A stretch of DNA of 64,000 nt from an uncultured Muribaculaceae bacterium (GCA_910576935.1 CAJTKG010000011.1:11149-75148); one strand, 5' to 3'; numbered from the stretch's first letter, positions 1 to 9,749 are shown. Translations and numbers: made by a program. The notes: a model not told the origin generated them from the sequence alone.

Positions 1-412
1 CGTTGAAGATTCTGTCGTTGTACATCCTGCGGGTCACGAGGTTGTCGAGGTTGGCCGCGAATTTAAGCCCCCAGCCGTTGAATTTGAAGTCGTTGATTTC
101 AAAATTGCCGTCGGCGTCGATGGTGGTTATCGCGCCGAGATCTCGCGCCCATGTATCGTTGGTGGCGGCCTCGATGTATGTGATTCTGTCCTGAGGTAAC
201 GATGACAATTGTTTACGGACTTCGTCGGGGTGCGGTGTGACGATAATCAGACCGGCATGTTTTATAATTGCAGCCGCAATGTTTTTAAAGCAATCGGTTA
301 CTTCGTCAAGCATATAGTTCCAGTCGGTGAGCTTGTGAGGCCACGACAGTAGTATCGAGTCGACCTCTTCCCATTCGGCGGGAAGCCGGCGGCACGGTTT
401 GTCATTCGTCAT
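1..412 (-). CDS. aguA: Agmatine deiminase, N-terminal part (cut by window edge)
   Basis: The first 137 codons read as the N-terminal part of an agmatine deiminase of the peptidyl-arginine-deiminase-like family, which converts agmatine to N-carbamoylputrescine and ammonia in polyamine synthesis. Visible family features are the opening RLPAEWEEVDSILLSWPH and the active-site stretch NDTWARDLGAI, where the Asp of WARD belongs to the guanidino-binding set. The catalytic Cys near the C-terminus lies outside the window. The ATG at 412 overlaps the stop of the upstream 77-aa gene by 11 bases, so the two are probably co-transcribed. The N-terminal match is good, but the missing catalytic half keeps this below certainty. 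Confidence 0.85.
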   Translation of the reverse strand, partial: MTNDKPCRRLPAEWEEVDSILLSWPHKLTDWNYMLDEVTDCFKNIAAAIIKHAGLIIVTPHPDEVRKQLSSLPQDRITYIEAATNDTWARDLGAITTIDADGNFEINDFKFNGWGLKFAANLDNLVTRRMYNDRIFN

Positions 413-635
413 AATCATTCAATGATTGCCAAATCGAGTTTTGGTTTTCTAAATAATCTTCGCAAAAATCAAGAAACCCCCTTTTTTCGGAAGTCCCGTT
501 TTCGGCGCACCATTCTCTATAGCTACGCCGCAGTTCCTCGTCGTCAGCGAGCTGGCGTTTGAATTCGGCTTCTGCGATGTCTACACTTCTATTCTGATTT
601 ATGAGTGTCTCGAAATAATATGTAAGATCTTCCAT
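402..635 (-). CDS. Small acidic protein of unknown function
   Basis: A 77-aa acidic, helix-rich protein without signal peptide or membrane segment; I do not recognise a family. Its stop overlaps the agmatine deiminase start, which suggests translational coupling and one transcript. Upstream on the same strand, at 670-677, lies TATTTTTG, a fit to the Bacteroidota -7 element TAnnTTTG, so transcription of the pair probably starts here. It is divergent from the lipoprotein gene at 798. Codon use is like that of the neighbours, which supports a real gene. Confidence 0.6.
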   Translation of the reverse strand: MEDLTYYFETLINQNRSVDIAEAEFKRQLADDEELRRSYREWCAENGTSEKRGFLDFCEDYLENQNSIWQSLNDYDE

Positions 636-797
636 GGTCAGTGTCGGGAGTATGTTTTTTCTTGTTTTTCAAAAATACATATATTATATAATATTGGAAA
701 GCGTAAAAGGTTATAATTAGTTAAAACAATTTCTTGCAAACAATACGACGATCTAACTGTTTTATAATTAGATACTCAACTTTTATTTGTTTCAACT

Positions 798-1415
798 ATG
801 AAAAAGATATTCGGTCTAATGGCATTTGCGTTGATGATGGCAGGGTGTAGCCCGTTCACGCTGGTAAACAGTGAGTCATATAACAATGCCGATCTCAGCA
901 GTTATCATACGTTCAGAATTGTGTCACCTGCCGACGGTTCGCTTCCTCCAGGCATGGAGATGGTAACATATTACAATATTACGGCGGCTATCAGGGAGCA
1001 GATGGTTGAACGCGGTTTTGTCGAAGATGCAAATTCGCCGATGCTTATCAACATAGGGGTGACGGTGCATCGTGAAATCGAGACGGAACCGGCTCTGCCT
1101 CCCGGCTATTTTACCGCTCCCGGACCGTATTATACCGGCTACTATCCGTATTTCATGTATCCCCGCAATTATTATTGGAGTAATTATTACGCAAATGCTA
1201 AGGTCATCACCGGCATCTATAAAGAAGGTGTCCTTACGATGGATATTGTCAATATAGTCGAAAAGCTGCCGCTTTATTCGGCTTCGGTAGCTACGATACT
1301 TGAGAACGGCAATGCGCAGTTCAGAAATCTCGAGGGTATTGCAAAAGCAGTGAGCACTTTGTTCTCCAAATTCCCCGTGCCGTTGTTACCGCAATATCGC
1401 GATAATAATAATTAA
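798..1415 (+). CDS. DUF4136-type lipoprotein
   Basis: A 205-aa exported lipoprotein. The N-terminus MKKIFGLMAFALMMAGC is a type II signal peptide with the lipobox Cys at position 17. The mature part starts with the pattern typical of DUF4136 (Asp-Leu-Ser-Ser-Tyr-His-Thr-Phe), followed by a segment predicted to bind the next strand (AIREQMVERGFVE) and a Pro/Tyr-rich middle (about 96-135). DUF4136 proteins are Bacteroidota envelope lipoproteins of unknown role. The gene stands alone on the plus strand, with a 69-base gap to the small gene at 1485, which may share its transcript. Confidence 0.75.
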   Translation: MKKIFGLMAFALMMAGCSPFTLVNSESYNNADLSSYHTFRIVSPADGSLPPGMEMVTYYNITAAIREQMVERGFVEDANSPMLINIGVTVHREIETEPALPPGYFTAPGPYYTGYYPYFMYPRNYYWSNYYANAKVITGIYKEGVLTMDIVNIVEKLPLYSASVATILENGNAQFRNLEGIAKAVSTLFSKFPVPLLPQYRDNNN

Positions 1416-1484
1416 CACATGCGTGCGTAGATAATGCCCCACCCGGTAGGTACTTTTGAGTAAATAATTAAAATTGATACAGCT

Positions 1485-1706
1485 ATGAATTCAAACATCG
1501 TTTTAAGCCGGTATGTGATAAATACCATTAACTCCCTTCCTGAAGAAGAACGGCTGTCAATAGCATCGGCTCTCGCCGGTGAGATGATTCTCGGTGCCAA
1601 GCTGACCAATGAGTTGAATCCTCAGGAAGAAATGATCTACAGCGTTATAAGAAATTTTATAATGCATGATTCTCATGAGTATAACAAGGCGATGGCCGGA
1701 AAATAG
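1485..1706 (+). CDS. Small conserved-looking protein of unknown function
   Basis: A 73-aa soluble protein, mostly helical by composition, with no recognised motif. It is followed after 30 bases by a strong intrinsic terminator, so it is the last gene of a transcript that may begin at the lipoprotein gene at 798 or just upstream of 1485. No signal peptide, membrane segment or metal-binding cluster is visible. It is convergent with htpG on the other side of the terminator. Confidence 0.55.
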   Translation: MNSNIVLSRYVINTINSLPEEERLSIASALAGEMILGAKLTNELNPQEEMIYSVIRNFIMHDSHEYNKAMAGK

Positions 1707-1734
1707 CTTTTTATTAAACCTTCATCAATATATT

Positions 1735-1769
1735 AAACCGGCCGAAGTGTCAGCTTCGGCCGGTTTTTT
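1735..1769 (+). terminator. Intrinsic terminator after the 73-aa gene
   Basis: A perfect 13-bp stem (1735-1747 with 1754-1766), six-base loop, then a T-run to 1769. It lies between the convergent 73-aa gene and htpG. The A-run on the other arm is short, so it may act weakly for htpG as well. Confidence 0.85.
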
Positions 1770-1790
1770 CTATAATTGTGTCAAAGGAAG

Positions 1791-3833
1791 TTATTTCAGC
1801 AGTGATACAGATCGGGCGATAAAGGCACTGAGGTCTTTGCCTTTAAGCAGACCGTTGGCGAGGAGAGCCAGATCGATCAGCTGTTTTACGAGAGGTTGGG
1901 CGCCGGCATAGTCGCTTATGGTTTTTTCCTGTTGCTGACGGCTGTCGGTGACTTCTTTTTCAAGGTCTTTGATTCTCTGATCGCTTTCGGCGTCAGAACC
2001 GGCCTTGTTGGCTTCGCGAAGCTTGCTTATCTCGGCGTTGTCAGCTTCAATCTTTTCGGCAAGAGGCTTTACTGTGGCTTCGAGCGCTTCGGTAGCTTTG
2101 GTTTTTATGCCGGCAACGAGAGGATGCTCGGTGTTGACTACGAGGTTGTAGCTGTCGGGGAGCTCGCCGTAGAAAGCCATGCCGGGCTGGAGTGCCGACA
2201 TTTCTTTCATGCGTCGCATGTATTCGTTCTGCGTGATTACGACCGGCTGGTCTGTTGCAGCCATGGCCTCGAACGAGACGAGGAACTGGGCTTTCTCGAC
2301 ATCGGGTGTCTGAGACTTGAACATCGTCGTCATGATGTCACGTTGCAGGGGCGTGAGGTCTGCGGCCTTGCGGTCGTCTTTTCTTATAAGATTGTCGATG
2401 ACATCAGAGTCAACACGCACGAAAGTTGTCTTCTCGAGTTTGCTTTCAAGCATGCCGACAAAGTGGCTGTCGAGCTGACCGTCGAGGACGAGGACATTAT
2501 ATACGCGGTCGTTGGCGGTCTTGATGAAGTCATATTGGGCGACAGGGTCAGTGGTATAGAGATAGACAATGTTGCCGTCTTTGTCGGTCTGGTTGGCTTC
2601 GACGAGCACTTTGTATTCATCGAGTGTGAAATATTTGCCTTCGGTATCCTTGAGGAGCATGAATTTCATGGCTGCCTCGCAGAATTTTTCGTCGGTGAGC
2701 ATGCCGTAGACGATAAACAGTTTGATGTCGTCCCATTTCTTTTCGAAGCCGGTGCGGTCGGCCTTGAAGAGATCTTCGAGACGCGATGCGACTTTCTTGG
2801 TGATATAAGACGAGATTTTCTTGACGGCGGAATCGCTCTGTAGATATGACCGTGAGACATTGAGCGGTATATCGGGCGAGTCGATGACGCCCTGAAGCAG
2901 CATCATGAATTCAGGCACGACACCTTCGACCGAATCGGTGACGAAAACCTGATTGCAATAGAGCTGTATGCGGTTTTTGGTGATCTCGAAGTTGTTTTTG
3001 ATCTTGGGGAAATAAAGTATGCCCGTCAGAGTGAACGGATAGTCGACGTTGAGGTGAATCCAGAAAAGGGGATCTTCCTGGCCGGGATAAAGTTCGTGGT
3101 AGAAGTCGAGATAGTCTTTGTCGGTCAGTTCGGCCGGTTTTTTTGTCCATTGAGGCTCGATGTTGTTGATGACGCGGTCGCGGTCGGTGTCTATCATCTT
3201 GCCGTCTTTCCATTCCTGTTCTTTGCCCGAGATGACGGGAACGGGCAGGAAGCGGCAGTATTTTTTGAGGAGTGCGTCGACTCGGGCCTGTTCGAGAAAC
3301 TCTTTGTTTTCGTCGTCGATATAGAGTATGATGTCTGTGCCGCGGGTCTTGCGGTCGTCGGGCTCGAGGGTGTACTCCGGCGAACCGTCGCATTCCCAGC
3401 GCACGGCTTCGGCGCCTTCTTTGTATGAGAGAGATTTGATGACTACCTTTTTTGCAACCATAAAGGCCGAGTAGAAACCGAGGCCGAAGTGCCCGATGAT
3501 GGCGTTGGCATTGTCTTTATATTTGGCGAGGAACTCCTCGGCGCCGGAGAAGGCAATCTGGTTGATATATTTCTCTATGTCGTCGGCGGTCATGCCTATG
3601 CCATGGTCGCTGACAGTAAGAGTGCCGGCGTCCTTGTCGACGGTGACTTTGACGTTGAGATCGCCGAGAGTGCCTTTAAAGTCACCGAATGATGACAGTG
3701 TCTTGATTTTCTGAGTGGCGTCGATAGCGTTGGAAACGAGCTCACGCAGAAATATTTCGTTGTCGCTGTATAAGAATTTTTTGATAACGGGGAAAATATT
3801 CTCAGTCGTAACCCCGATTTTTCCTTTTTGCAT
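1791..3833 (-). CDS. htpG: Molecular chaperone HtpG (bacterial Hsp90)
   Basis: A 680-aa Hsp90-family chaperone of full length for Bacteroidales. The N-terminal GHKL ATPase domain shows the catalytic region FLRELVSNAIDAT (Glu and Asn for Mg-ATP), the DHGIGM motif and the lid glycine motif GHFGLGFYSAF. The middle domain (about 220-480) carries the conserved client and ATP-gamma-phosphate segment around PLNVSRSYLQ with its Arg. The C-terminal dimerisation domain contains a coiled Glu/Lys-rich stretch near 600-650. It is a cytosolic heat-shock chaperone acting in protein folding. It is monocistronic; the first gene upstream (nrdG) is separated by 126 bases. Start: the only ATG that gives the standard MQKGKIGVTTENIFPVI beginning. 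Confidence 0.97.
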   Translation of the reverse strand: MQKGKIGVTTENIFPVIKKFLYSDNEIFLRELVSNAIDATQKIKTLSSFGDFKGTLGDLNVKVTVDKDAGTLTVSDHGIGMTADDIEKYINQIAFSGAEEFLAKYKDNANAIIGHFGLGFYSAFMVAKKVVIKSLSYKEGAEAVRWECDGSPEYTLEPDDRKTRGTDIILYIDDENKEFLEQARVDALLKKYCRFLPVPVISGKEQEWKDGKMIDTDRDRVINNIEPQWTKKPAELTDKDYLDFYHELYPGQEDPLFWIHLNVDYPFTLTGILYFPKIKNNFEITKNRIQLYCNQVFVTDSVEGVVPEFMMLLQGVIDSPDIPLNVSRSYLQSDSAVKKISSYITKKVASRLEDLFKADRTGFEKKWDDIKLFIVYGMLTDEKFCEAAMKFMLLKDTEGKYFTLDEYKVLVEANQTDKDGNIVYLYTTDPVAQYDFIKTANDRVYNVLVLDGQLDSHFVGMLESKLEKTTFVRVDSDVIDNLIRKDDRKAADLTPLQRDIMTTMFKSQTPDVEKAQFLVSFEAMAATDQPVVITQNEYMRRMKEMSALQPGMAFYGELPDSYNLVVNTEHPLVAGIKTKATEALEATVKPLAEKIEADNAEISKLREANKAGSDAESDQRIKDLEKEVTDSRQQQEKTISDYAGAQPLVKQLIDLALLANGLLKGKDLSAFIARSVSLLK

Positions 3834-3959
3834 AACTCAAATACTATATTTAAAAGTTAGACTGTTTCTATGTTCTGTTGCTATTGTGCAAAAACAATGC
3901 CAATTTTATCTATAGGAAAAACGTTTTTTGTGAGCAAAGGTTTATGCTTGAGAAACTGT

Positions 3960-4469
3960 CTATTTTCTTTTCCATTCGACAATGTGTCCGGTGGCGGCTG
4001 TAGCATTCATGTCGATAAGGCGTTGGTTTGAAGAGCCTCTGAACAGCAGTGATGTGTCTCGCAGCGATTCGACAAAAGGCCCGTCGACGAGGACGTCGAT
4101 ATTGTCGAGCAACAGTTTTGTGGCCGGAGTGACGACGATGAGTTCCTCGTAAGTAAATCCCGTATAGCACCAGATTGTCTTGCCGAGCCGTCTGATCTCT
4201 TTGGCGAGTTCCGCGATCTTATCGGCCTGATAGAACGGGTCGCCACCCGAGAATGTGACATTGAAGCCGTTGTCGACTATGTGGTCGACAATGCTTCTTA
4301 CGGTCATATCGCGGCCGGCGTCGTGAGGCCATGTCGACGGATTGTGACAACCGGGGCAGCGGTGGTCGCAACCGGCGAAGTAGATCGACGTGCGCAGCCC
4401 GGGGCCGTCGACAGTCGTGCCGTCGATTATATCGACGACACGAAGTGAAATGTCGTTGTGATCAGACAT
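3960..4469 (-). CDS. nrdG: Anaerobic ribonucleotide reductase activating enzyme
   Basis: A 169-aa radical-SAM activase that installs the glycyl radical on NrdD. The [4Fe-4S] motif is visible as CDHRCPGC (Cys-x3-Cys-x2-Cys), preceded by DGPGLRTSIYFAG and followed by the SAM-binding GGDPF motif. I chose the ATG at 4469 (MSDHNDISLRVV) because a longer open frame upstream reads through the nrdD 3' end with non-protein-like, Arg-rich sequence. The gene starts 8 bases after the nrdD stop on the same strand, which makes an nrdD-nrdG operon. Length is typical for the short Bacteroidales NrdG. Confidence 0.95.
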   Translation of the reverse strand: MSDHNDISLRVVDIIDGTTVDGPGLRTSIYFAGCDHRCPGCHNPSTWPHDAGRDMTVRSIVDHIVDNGFNVTFSGGDPFYQADKIAELAKEIRRLGKTIWCYTGFTYEELIVVTPATKLLLDNIDVLVDGPFVESLRDTSLLFRGSSNQRLIDMNATAATGHIVEWKRK

Positions 4470-4477
4470 TCGGACGT

Positions 4478-6685
4478 TTATTTGTGGACGACGCGGTCGT
4501 TGAGTTCGGCAAGTTTGGCGTTGTTCCAACGGTCGGTGGTGCCGACGAGGTAGCCGGTAATGCGTTGCAGCTTGTCGATTGCTTTGCTGCCGCATTTGGG
4601 GCATGTGTCAAGGTTTTCAGATGCGTCCTCATAGCCACATTCCATACAGCGGTTGCGGTTGTGGTTGACCGAACAGTATCCGATGTTGTGTTTGTCCATC
4701 AGATCGACGATGTCGGAGATGGCTTCGGGATTATGTGTGGCGTCGCCGTCGATCTCGACATAAAATATGTGGCCGCCGCGGGTCAGTTCGTGATACGGCG
4801 CCTCGATCTCGGCCTTGTGTTTGGGTGAACATTTATAGTAGACCGGCACGTGGTTTGAGTTGGTGTAATATATTTTGTCGGTTATGCCCGGCAGGATGCC
4901 GAATGTCTTGCGGTCTTTGGCGGTGAATCTGCCCGACAGACCCTCTGCGGGAGTGGCGAGTATCGAATAGTTGTGGCCATATTGCTCCGAGAATTCATTG
5001 GCCCGGCTACGCATATGTGACACGATGCGGAGTCCGAGATGCTGAGCTTCTTCGTCTTCGCCGTGGTGTTTGCCGAGAAGGGCGACCAGACTTTCGGCCA
5101 GACCGATAAAGCCGATGCCGAGCGTGCCGTGGTTGATGACAGATTCTACTGTATCGGTGGGCTTGAGTTTGTCGCAGCCGTTCCAAAGTTTTGACATCAC
5201 GAGAGGAAATTGCTTTGCTAAGGCTGTCTTCTGGATTTTATATCTGTCGTCGAGTTGACGTGCCGTTACCTCGAGTATGTTGTTGAGTTTTGTGAAGAAC
5301 ATGTCGATGCGCTCTGATTTGTCGCGTATGCTCATACATTCGATGGCGAGACGGACTATGTTGATAGTGGTGAAGCTTAGATTGCCTCGTCCGATAGAGG
5401 TTTTTTCGCCAAATCTGTCTTCGAAGACTCGTGTGCGGCAGCCCATAGTGGCTACTTCATAGATGTAGCGCTTGGGGTCGTCGGCTTTCCACTTTTCGTT
5501 GACGTTAAAGGTGGCGTCGAGGTTGACAAAATTTGGGAAAAAACGTCGTGCCGTAACCTTGCAGGCGAGTTTGTAGAGGTCATGGTTGGGATCGTCGGGT
5601 AGATAGCTTACGCCGCGTTTTTTCTTCCATATCTGTATCGGGAATATGGCTGTGGCGCCGTTGCCGACGCCTTCGTATGTAGAGTTAAGCAGTTCGCGTA
5701 TTATGCAGCGGCCTTCGGCCGAAGTGTCTGTTCCGTAGTTTATAGAGCTGAATACCACTTGATTGCCTCCACGTGAATGGATGGTGTTCATGTTGTGGAT
5801 GAATGCCTCCATTGCCTGATGAACGCGGCTGACCGTGCGGTTGACCGCGTGTGCCGCGAGGCGCTCGTCGCCTTCGAGTCCGTCGAGGTCACGCTTTTCG
5901 TAATCTTTGAATTCTTTATTATATAGGTGTGAGAGGTCGCGGTCGCTTAGAGCTTCAAGGTTTTTAATCTCCTCGATGTAAGACGATCGTACGTATGGCG
6001 CGAGATAGAAGTCAAACGCCGGTATGGCTTGTCCGCCATGCATTTCGTTCTGGGCTGTCTCAAGCGAGATGCAGGCTATGATGCTTGCGGTCTCGATGCG
6101 TTTGGCCGGACGAGACTCACCGTGCCCGGCGATGAAGCCGTATTCGAGAATGCGGTCGAGCGGGTGCTGGACGCATGTGAGACTCTTTGTGGGATAGTAG
6201 TCTTTGTCGTGAATATGTATGTAGCCGTTTCTGACGTAATCGCGGGCTTCGGGAGAAAGCAGGTAGTCATCGACAAACGGTTTTGTCGTCTCGCTGGCAA
6301 ACTTCATCATCATCCCTGCCGGCGAGTCGGTGTTCATATTGGCATTCTCGCGGGTGATATCGTTGTTTTTTGCCTCGATGATTTCGTGAAACATATCGCG
6401 GGTCTTGGCGCGACGGGCTATGCTTCGTTGGTCGCGGTATGCGATATATTTCTTCGCGACTTCTTTGCGCGGGCTGTTCATCAACTCGAGTTCGACGAGG
6501 TCCTGTATCTCCTCGACTGTCATCTGTTTGTTGCCGCGAAAACCGATGTGGTCTGTGATCTTGTGGATTAGCGCTTCGTCTTCTCCCAGCTCGGTATGAA
6601 GCATCGCCTTGCGTATGGCGGCTCTTATTTTTTCTTCATTATAGCCTACTATGCGGCCATCACGTTTTATAACAGTTTGTATCAT
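4478..6685 (-). CDS. nrdD: Anaerobic ribonucleoside-triphosphate reductase
   Basis: A 735-aa class III (oxygen-sensitive) ribonucleotide reductase making dNTPs from NTPs during anaerobic growth. The N-terminal ATP-cone (about 3-95) gives allosteric control. The body holds the 10-stranded barrel. The C-terminus has a four-Cys zinc site (CMECGYED and CPKCGS) and the glycyl-radical loop RITGYLVG, with the radical Gly at about position 711. A near-ideal promoter lies 68 bases upstream. It is followed by nrdG after 8 bases. All key elements are intact. Confidence 0.97.
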   Translation of the reverse strand: MIQTVIKRDGRIVGYNEEKIRAAIRKAMLHTELGEDEALIHKITDHIGFRGNKQMTVEEIQDLVELELMNSPRKEVAKKYIAYRDQRSIARRAKTRDMFHEIIEAKNNDITRENANMNTDSPAGMMMKFASETTKPFVDDYLLSPEARDYVRNGYIHIHDKDYYPTKSLTCVQHPLDRILEYGFIAGHGESRPAKRIETASIIACISLETAQNEMHGGQAIPAFDFYLAPYVRSSYIEEIKNLEALSDRDLSHLYNKEFKDYEKRDLDGLEGDERLAAHAVNRTVSRVHQAMEAFIHNMNTIHSRGGNQVVFSSINYGTDTSAEGRCIIRELLNSTYEGVGNGATAIFPIQIWKKKRGVSYLPDDPNHDLYKLACKVTARRFFPNFVNLDATFNVNEKWKADDPKRYIYEVATMGCRTRVFEDRFGEKTSIGRGNLSFTTINIVRLAIECMSIRDKSERIDMFFTKLNNILEVTARQLDDRYKIQKTALAKQFPLVMSKLWNGCDKLKPTDTVESVINHGTLGIGFIGLAESLVALLGKHHGEDEEAQHLGLRIVSHMRSRANEFSEQYGHNYSILATPAEGLSGRFTAKDRKTFGILPGITDKIYYTNSNHVPVYYKCSPKHKAEIEAPYHELTRGGHIFYVEIDGDATHNPEAISDIVDLMDKHNIGYCSVNHNRNRCMECGYEDASENLDTCPKCGSKAIDKLQRITGYLVGTTDRWNNAKLAELNDRVVHK

Positions 6686-6752
6686 CGGGTTATATATTTT
6701 TGCTTGCTTTAGTCTATAGTCGGGGTATTCGCCGGAATAATTATAACAGATG

Positions 6753-6784
6753 CAAAGCTAATATAAATAACCTGATTCAGCAAA
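6753..6784 (-). promoter_or_regulatory. Promoter of nrdD-nrdG
   Basis: On the minus strand, TTTG (6781-6784), 20 bp spacer, TAGCTTTG (6753-6760): an exact match to the Bacteroidota primary-sigma promoter. Expected start near 6747, leaving a leader of about 60 nt before nrdD. Confidence 0.75.
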
Positions 6785-6901
6785 GATTTAAGCCGGTTTT
6801 TATTTTAAAATTTTCAATTTTGAAAACTTTTTATAGTATACCAAATTACAATGTACTGAATGTTAGTTATTTAAAAATATTTTCGGGGAACTTTATCGGA
6901 T

Positions 6902-8602
6902 TTAGCGTGTATTGATGTTGCGCTTTTTGCAATTTTTGATGTCTTGTTCCTTGAATCCTGATTTTGTCAATTCTATAGATTCGTTGTAGTCATTGAGATA
7001 AATACGTCGTGGCTCGCGGTAGTCTTTGTTGATCAATGAATAGTGGAGGTCGCCATAATCTGTGGTCAGGCCGGCCAGATCTATCAAGGTGTTGAATGCC
7101 GATTTACTTGACGAGACATTTTTGTCGCGGTTGGCTGTCGCATGTACGATAGCTTCGGGGTAAGATGTGGCATATTCGTCAGATGTCCAGATTATGAATG
7201 GTACGTGAACCTGATAATATGTGGGTGTGGGTGAAGCATGGAGGAAGCGCTCGCGACTGTCATCGAAAATGTCTTCGCCGTGGTCTGAAGTATATATCAG
7301 GGCGGCATTGCAGTGTTCATGGCTAAGGCGTTGCATTATGGAGTCGAGCAGGCAGTCGGTATAGGCGATTGTGTTGTCGTAGGCGTTGACGAGTTCATGG
7401 CGGTTGTTTTTGTCGGCATCGGTGGCGTTGTCGGGTTTGAATACCGACCTGTTGTCGGGATATCGCTCGCGGTAATTGAAGTGTGAACCGTAGGTGTGAA
7501 GTACGATAAAGAGTCGTCCGTCGGGATTATTGTCGATGAACTCTGACAGAGGCTCGATAAGATCGGAATCAAATCTGGATGCGCTTTGCGTTTTTATGAA
7601 AGCATTTGTAGCTGCCTGGGAGCCGAAGAAGTCAATGAAAGAATGGTTGGGTGATTGATTTGAGAAATAGGCTGTTCGATAGCCCATGTCATTGAACAGT
7701 GAGAATAGACTTTTGGCTGTATAGATCGAATCGCCGAAGTTTGACGCGTCGAGATATGACATGAGCATAGGCACACTTTTGTGAGTCGTATTGCTCTCGG
7801 ATAGGGTTTTAGGATAAAATATCAGATTTTTTTTATTTACGAGCCGCGGATTGGTGGGCCTTTCATATCCGTCGAGCTGCCAGTTGTCGGCGCGTGATGT
7901 CTCGCCGATGACAAAAACATAAATTTCTCTGTCGGCACTTACTCTGGTGGCTGTAGGGCGATATTGGAACGAGGCTGACGTATTTTTGTAATCGGTGGTG
8001 GCTGCTGTGCGCTTTATGGCAGTGACGAGATTAGAGCATACATTGACGGGGAATATATGTCTCATGACAGCGACTCCGGGGTAGGCGATGAAGCAGCATG
8101 CAAGGAGTATCACACCGACAAGCGATATAGTCAGACCGAGTCGTCTTGGCTTGAAAAGATTCCTGCGCGTCAGACGCGATTTTGTGAGCATCAGAGTTAT
8201 AGCCCAGATTATGGGTGGCATATATAAAACAAGCACCACCATGATTGCAAAAAGCAGGTTGCCCAGGAGCTCGGATACTTCGCCGACGTTTGTGGTTGCA
8301 ATATTGAGAAACATGTCTATGGCGATTATAGATTCGCCGTATAGATAAAGCAATACGATCTGGAATGCGGCAAGAACCATTAGGGGCAGGCAGCAGATGA
8401 CGCTGAGTCCTAAATTGCGAGTGAAACTCGTCAATATATAGTATGTGCCGAGCGGTAGTAAGATATTTGTTATCTTGAATAATATCGGATCGCTTTCGGT
8501 AAACGCGAGTGCGACATTGGGTATGATCAGCAGCAGCGGGAAAATCCACAACAATACCGCCGGTTGGAATATTTTTTTTAATATGCCGTTAAAATGCTTC
8601 AT
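6902..8602 (-). CDS. Phosphoethanolamine transferase-like membrane enzyme
   Basis: A 566-aa inner-membrane protein of the EptA/sulfatase-fold type. Five hydrophobic segments fill residues 10-205. A periplasmic alkaline-phosphatase-superfamily domain follows, with the nucleophile motif VFVIGETSRADNW (Thr), and the metal site TSDHGED. Such enzymes transfer phosphoethanolamine from phosphatidylethanolamine to lipid A or core sugars, changing envelope charge. Its start overlaps the stop of the surface-antigen gene (8589-9749) by 14 bases, so both are on one transcript; an envelope role for the pair is inferred. The exact acceptor cannot be told from sequence. Confidence 0.88.
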   Translation of the reverse strand: MKHFNGILKKIFQPAVLLWIFPLLLIIPNVALAFTESDPILFKITNILLPLGTYYILTSFTRNLGLSVICCLPLMVLAAFQIVLLYLYGESIIAIDMFLNIATTNVGEVSELLGNLLFAIMVVLVLYMPPIIWAITLMLTKSRLTRRNLFKPRRLGLTISLVGVILLACCFIAYPGVAVMRHIFPVNVCSNLVTAIKRTAATTDYKNTSASFQYRPTATRVSADREIYVFVIGETSRADNWQLDGYERPTNPRLVNKKNLIFYPKTLSESNTTHKSVPMLMSYLDASNFGDSIYTAKSLFSLFNDMGYRTAYFSNQSPNHSFIDFFGSQAATNAFIKTQSASRFDSDLIEPLSEFIDNNPDGRLFIVLHTYGSHFNYRERYPDNRSVFKPDNATDADKNNRHELVNAYDNTIAYTDCLLDSIMQRLSHEHCNAALIYTSDHGEDIFDDSRERFLHASPTPTYYQVHVPFIIWTSDEYATSYPEAIVHATANRDKNVSSSKSAFNTLIDLAGLTTDYGDLHYSLINKDYREPRRIYLNDYNESIELTKSGFKEQDIKNCKKRNINTR

Positions 8603-9749
8603 TGATACTGAAAATAAAACCTGTCTGATGGCGGCCGAAGCCTAAATCGAGTCTGACGTTTACACGTTTTTTGAATTCCCATCGATAGCCTACGCCATAG
8701 TTGGGCAGAAGCATACGGGATCTCATTTTTGAAAATTCCGGAAATACCATACCCACGCCGCCCCATGCTACCAGACCGTTTCTGCGCCATACGTGCTGAC
8801 GCAGTTCGATACAGCAGTCGAAGGCACATTTGTCGCGGTAGCGGCCTTCGAAATATCCACGCATGTTGTCGCTGCCTCCGAGTGTCGACATCAATCCCCA
8901 CGGGGTATTGCCGTAGGTCAGTCTTGTGTGGAACATTCCTGCGAGAACAGAACCGTGCCACAGTTTTTTATAGCCTGAAATTTTCAGTTCAGTGAGAGAG
9001 AAAGCATATTTGTTGGCGAGGAATCGTGGGTTGAAACGCTGGTCGAACCGTATATAGACACCTCTGGCCGGAGCGGTCATATTGTCACGCGTGTCATATT
9101 GCAGTGTGAGACCTGCTCCGACATTGAACGTGCGGTCGCTTTGTCCCTCCCACAGCCACGGTTTCTGGAAGTCGCGGCCGTTGATATAGTCGAAGCTTGC
9201 CAGCGGGCCGAGATATAGCCCACTGCACAATCTCCATGAGAAATCGAGGCGTGCCTGGCTGTTGAGATACTTGTATTTCGACTCGTTGTCGTCGTATTTG
9301 TTGTTGTAATAACCGATGCCCCAGAATTTTGTTTTTACAGATGAGAAACTGATATCATAGTTGAATCTGCGGCTGTCGTTAGGGAAAATATGTGTGCCTC
9401 TTAGTCCGAGTTTAAAAAAGAGACTTGTGGTGGCGTCAAAGTAGACGGATATGTTTGACGGAGGCAACACCGAGTCGTTGATATTATTATAGTATAGACC
9501 TGCGGCGACGAGTCCGATGCCGAATTTGGTGTCGCTTGAGTAATGCGGACCACCGATGACACTGAAATCTATGCCTTTTGATCGATGGACTTTGTTGGCC
9601 TCGGCAAAATAATCGATTATCTTGCCGACCAAGTTGCGTTTTTTTTCAACGCTGACGCCATCACCCGAGGATGTTTCTCGGGACTCGGCTCCTTTTATGG
9701 CGACAGGCAGCATAAGCACTAATGTGATGAGAAAAATTTTCGCTTTCAT
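8589..9749 (-). CDS. Outer-membrane surface-antigen (Omp85-like) barrel protein
   Basis: A 386-aa exported protein: signal peptide at 1-21, then an Omp85/bacterial-surface-antigen-type beta-barrel with the conserved pattern LQYDTRDNMTAPARGVYIR near residue 220, a late GGSDNMRGYFEGRYRD segment resembling the (I/V)RGY loop motif of the superfamily, and a terminal aromatic residue (Phe). There is no clear POTRA domain, so it is a short barrel-only member, not BamA. Family members insert in the outer membrane, but the cargo is unknown. It is the first gene of an operon with the phosphoethanolamine transferase-like gene and is divergent from menD. Confidence 0.8.
   Translation of the reverse strand: MKAKIFLITLVLMLPVAIKGAESRETSSGDGVSVEKKRNLVGKIIDYFAEANKVHRSKGIDFSVIGGPHYSSDTKFGIGLVAAGLYYNNINDSVLPPSNISVYFDATTSLFFKLGLRGTHIFPNDSRRFNYDISFSSVKTKFWGIGYYNNKYDDNESKYKYLNSQARLDFSWRLCSGLYLGPLASFDYINGRDFQKPWLWEGQSDRTFNVGAGLTLQYDTRDNMTAPARGVYIRFDQRFNPRFLANKYAFSLTELKISGYKKLWHGSVLAGMFHTRLTYGNTPWGLMSTLGGSDNMRGYFEGRYRDKCAFDCCIELRQHVWRRNGLVAWGGVGMVFPEFSKMRSRMLLPNYGVGYRWEFKKRVNVRLDLGFGRHQTGFIFSINEAF

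Noticed and set aside
1896..2843. Long plus-strand frame of 315 codons inside htpG
   Set aside because: Antisense shadow of htpG; repetitive Phe/Val/Gly-rich composition with no protein-like domain.
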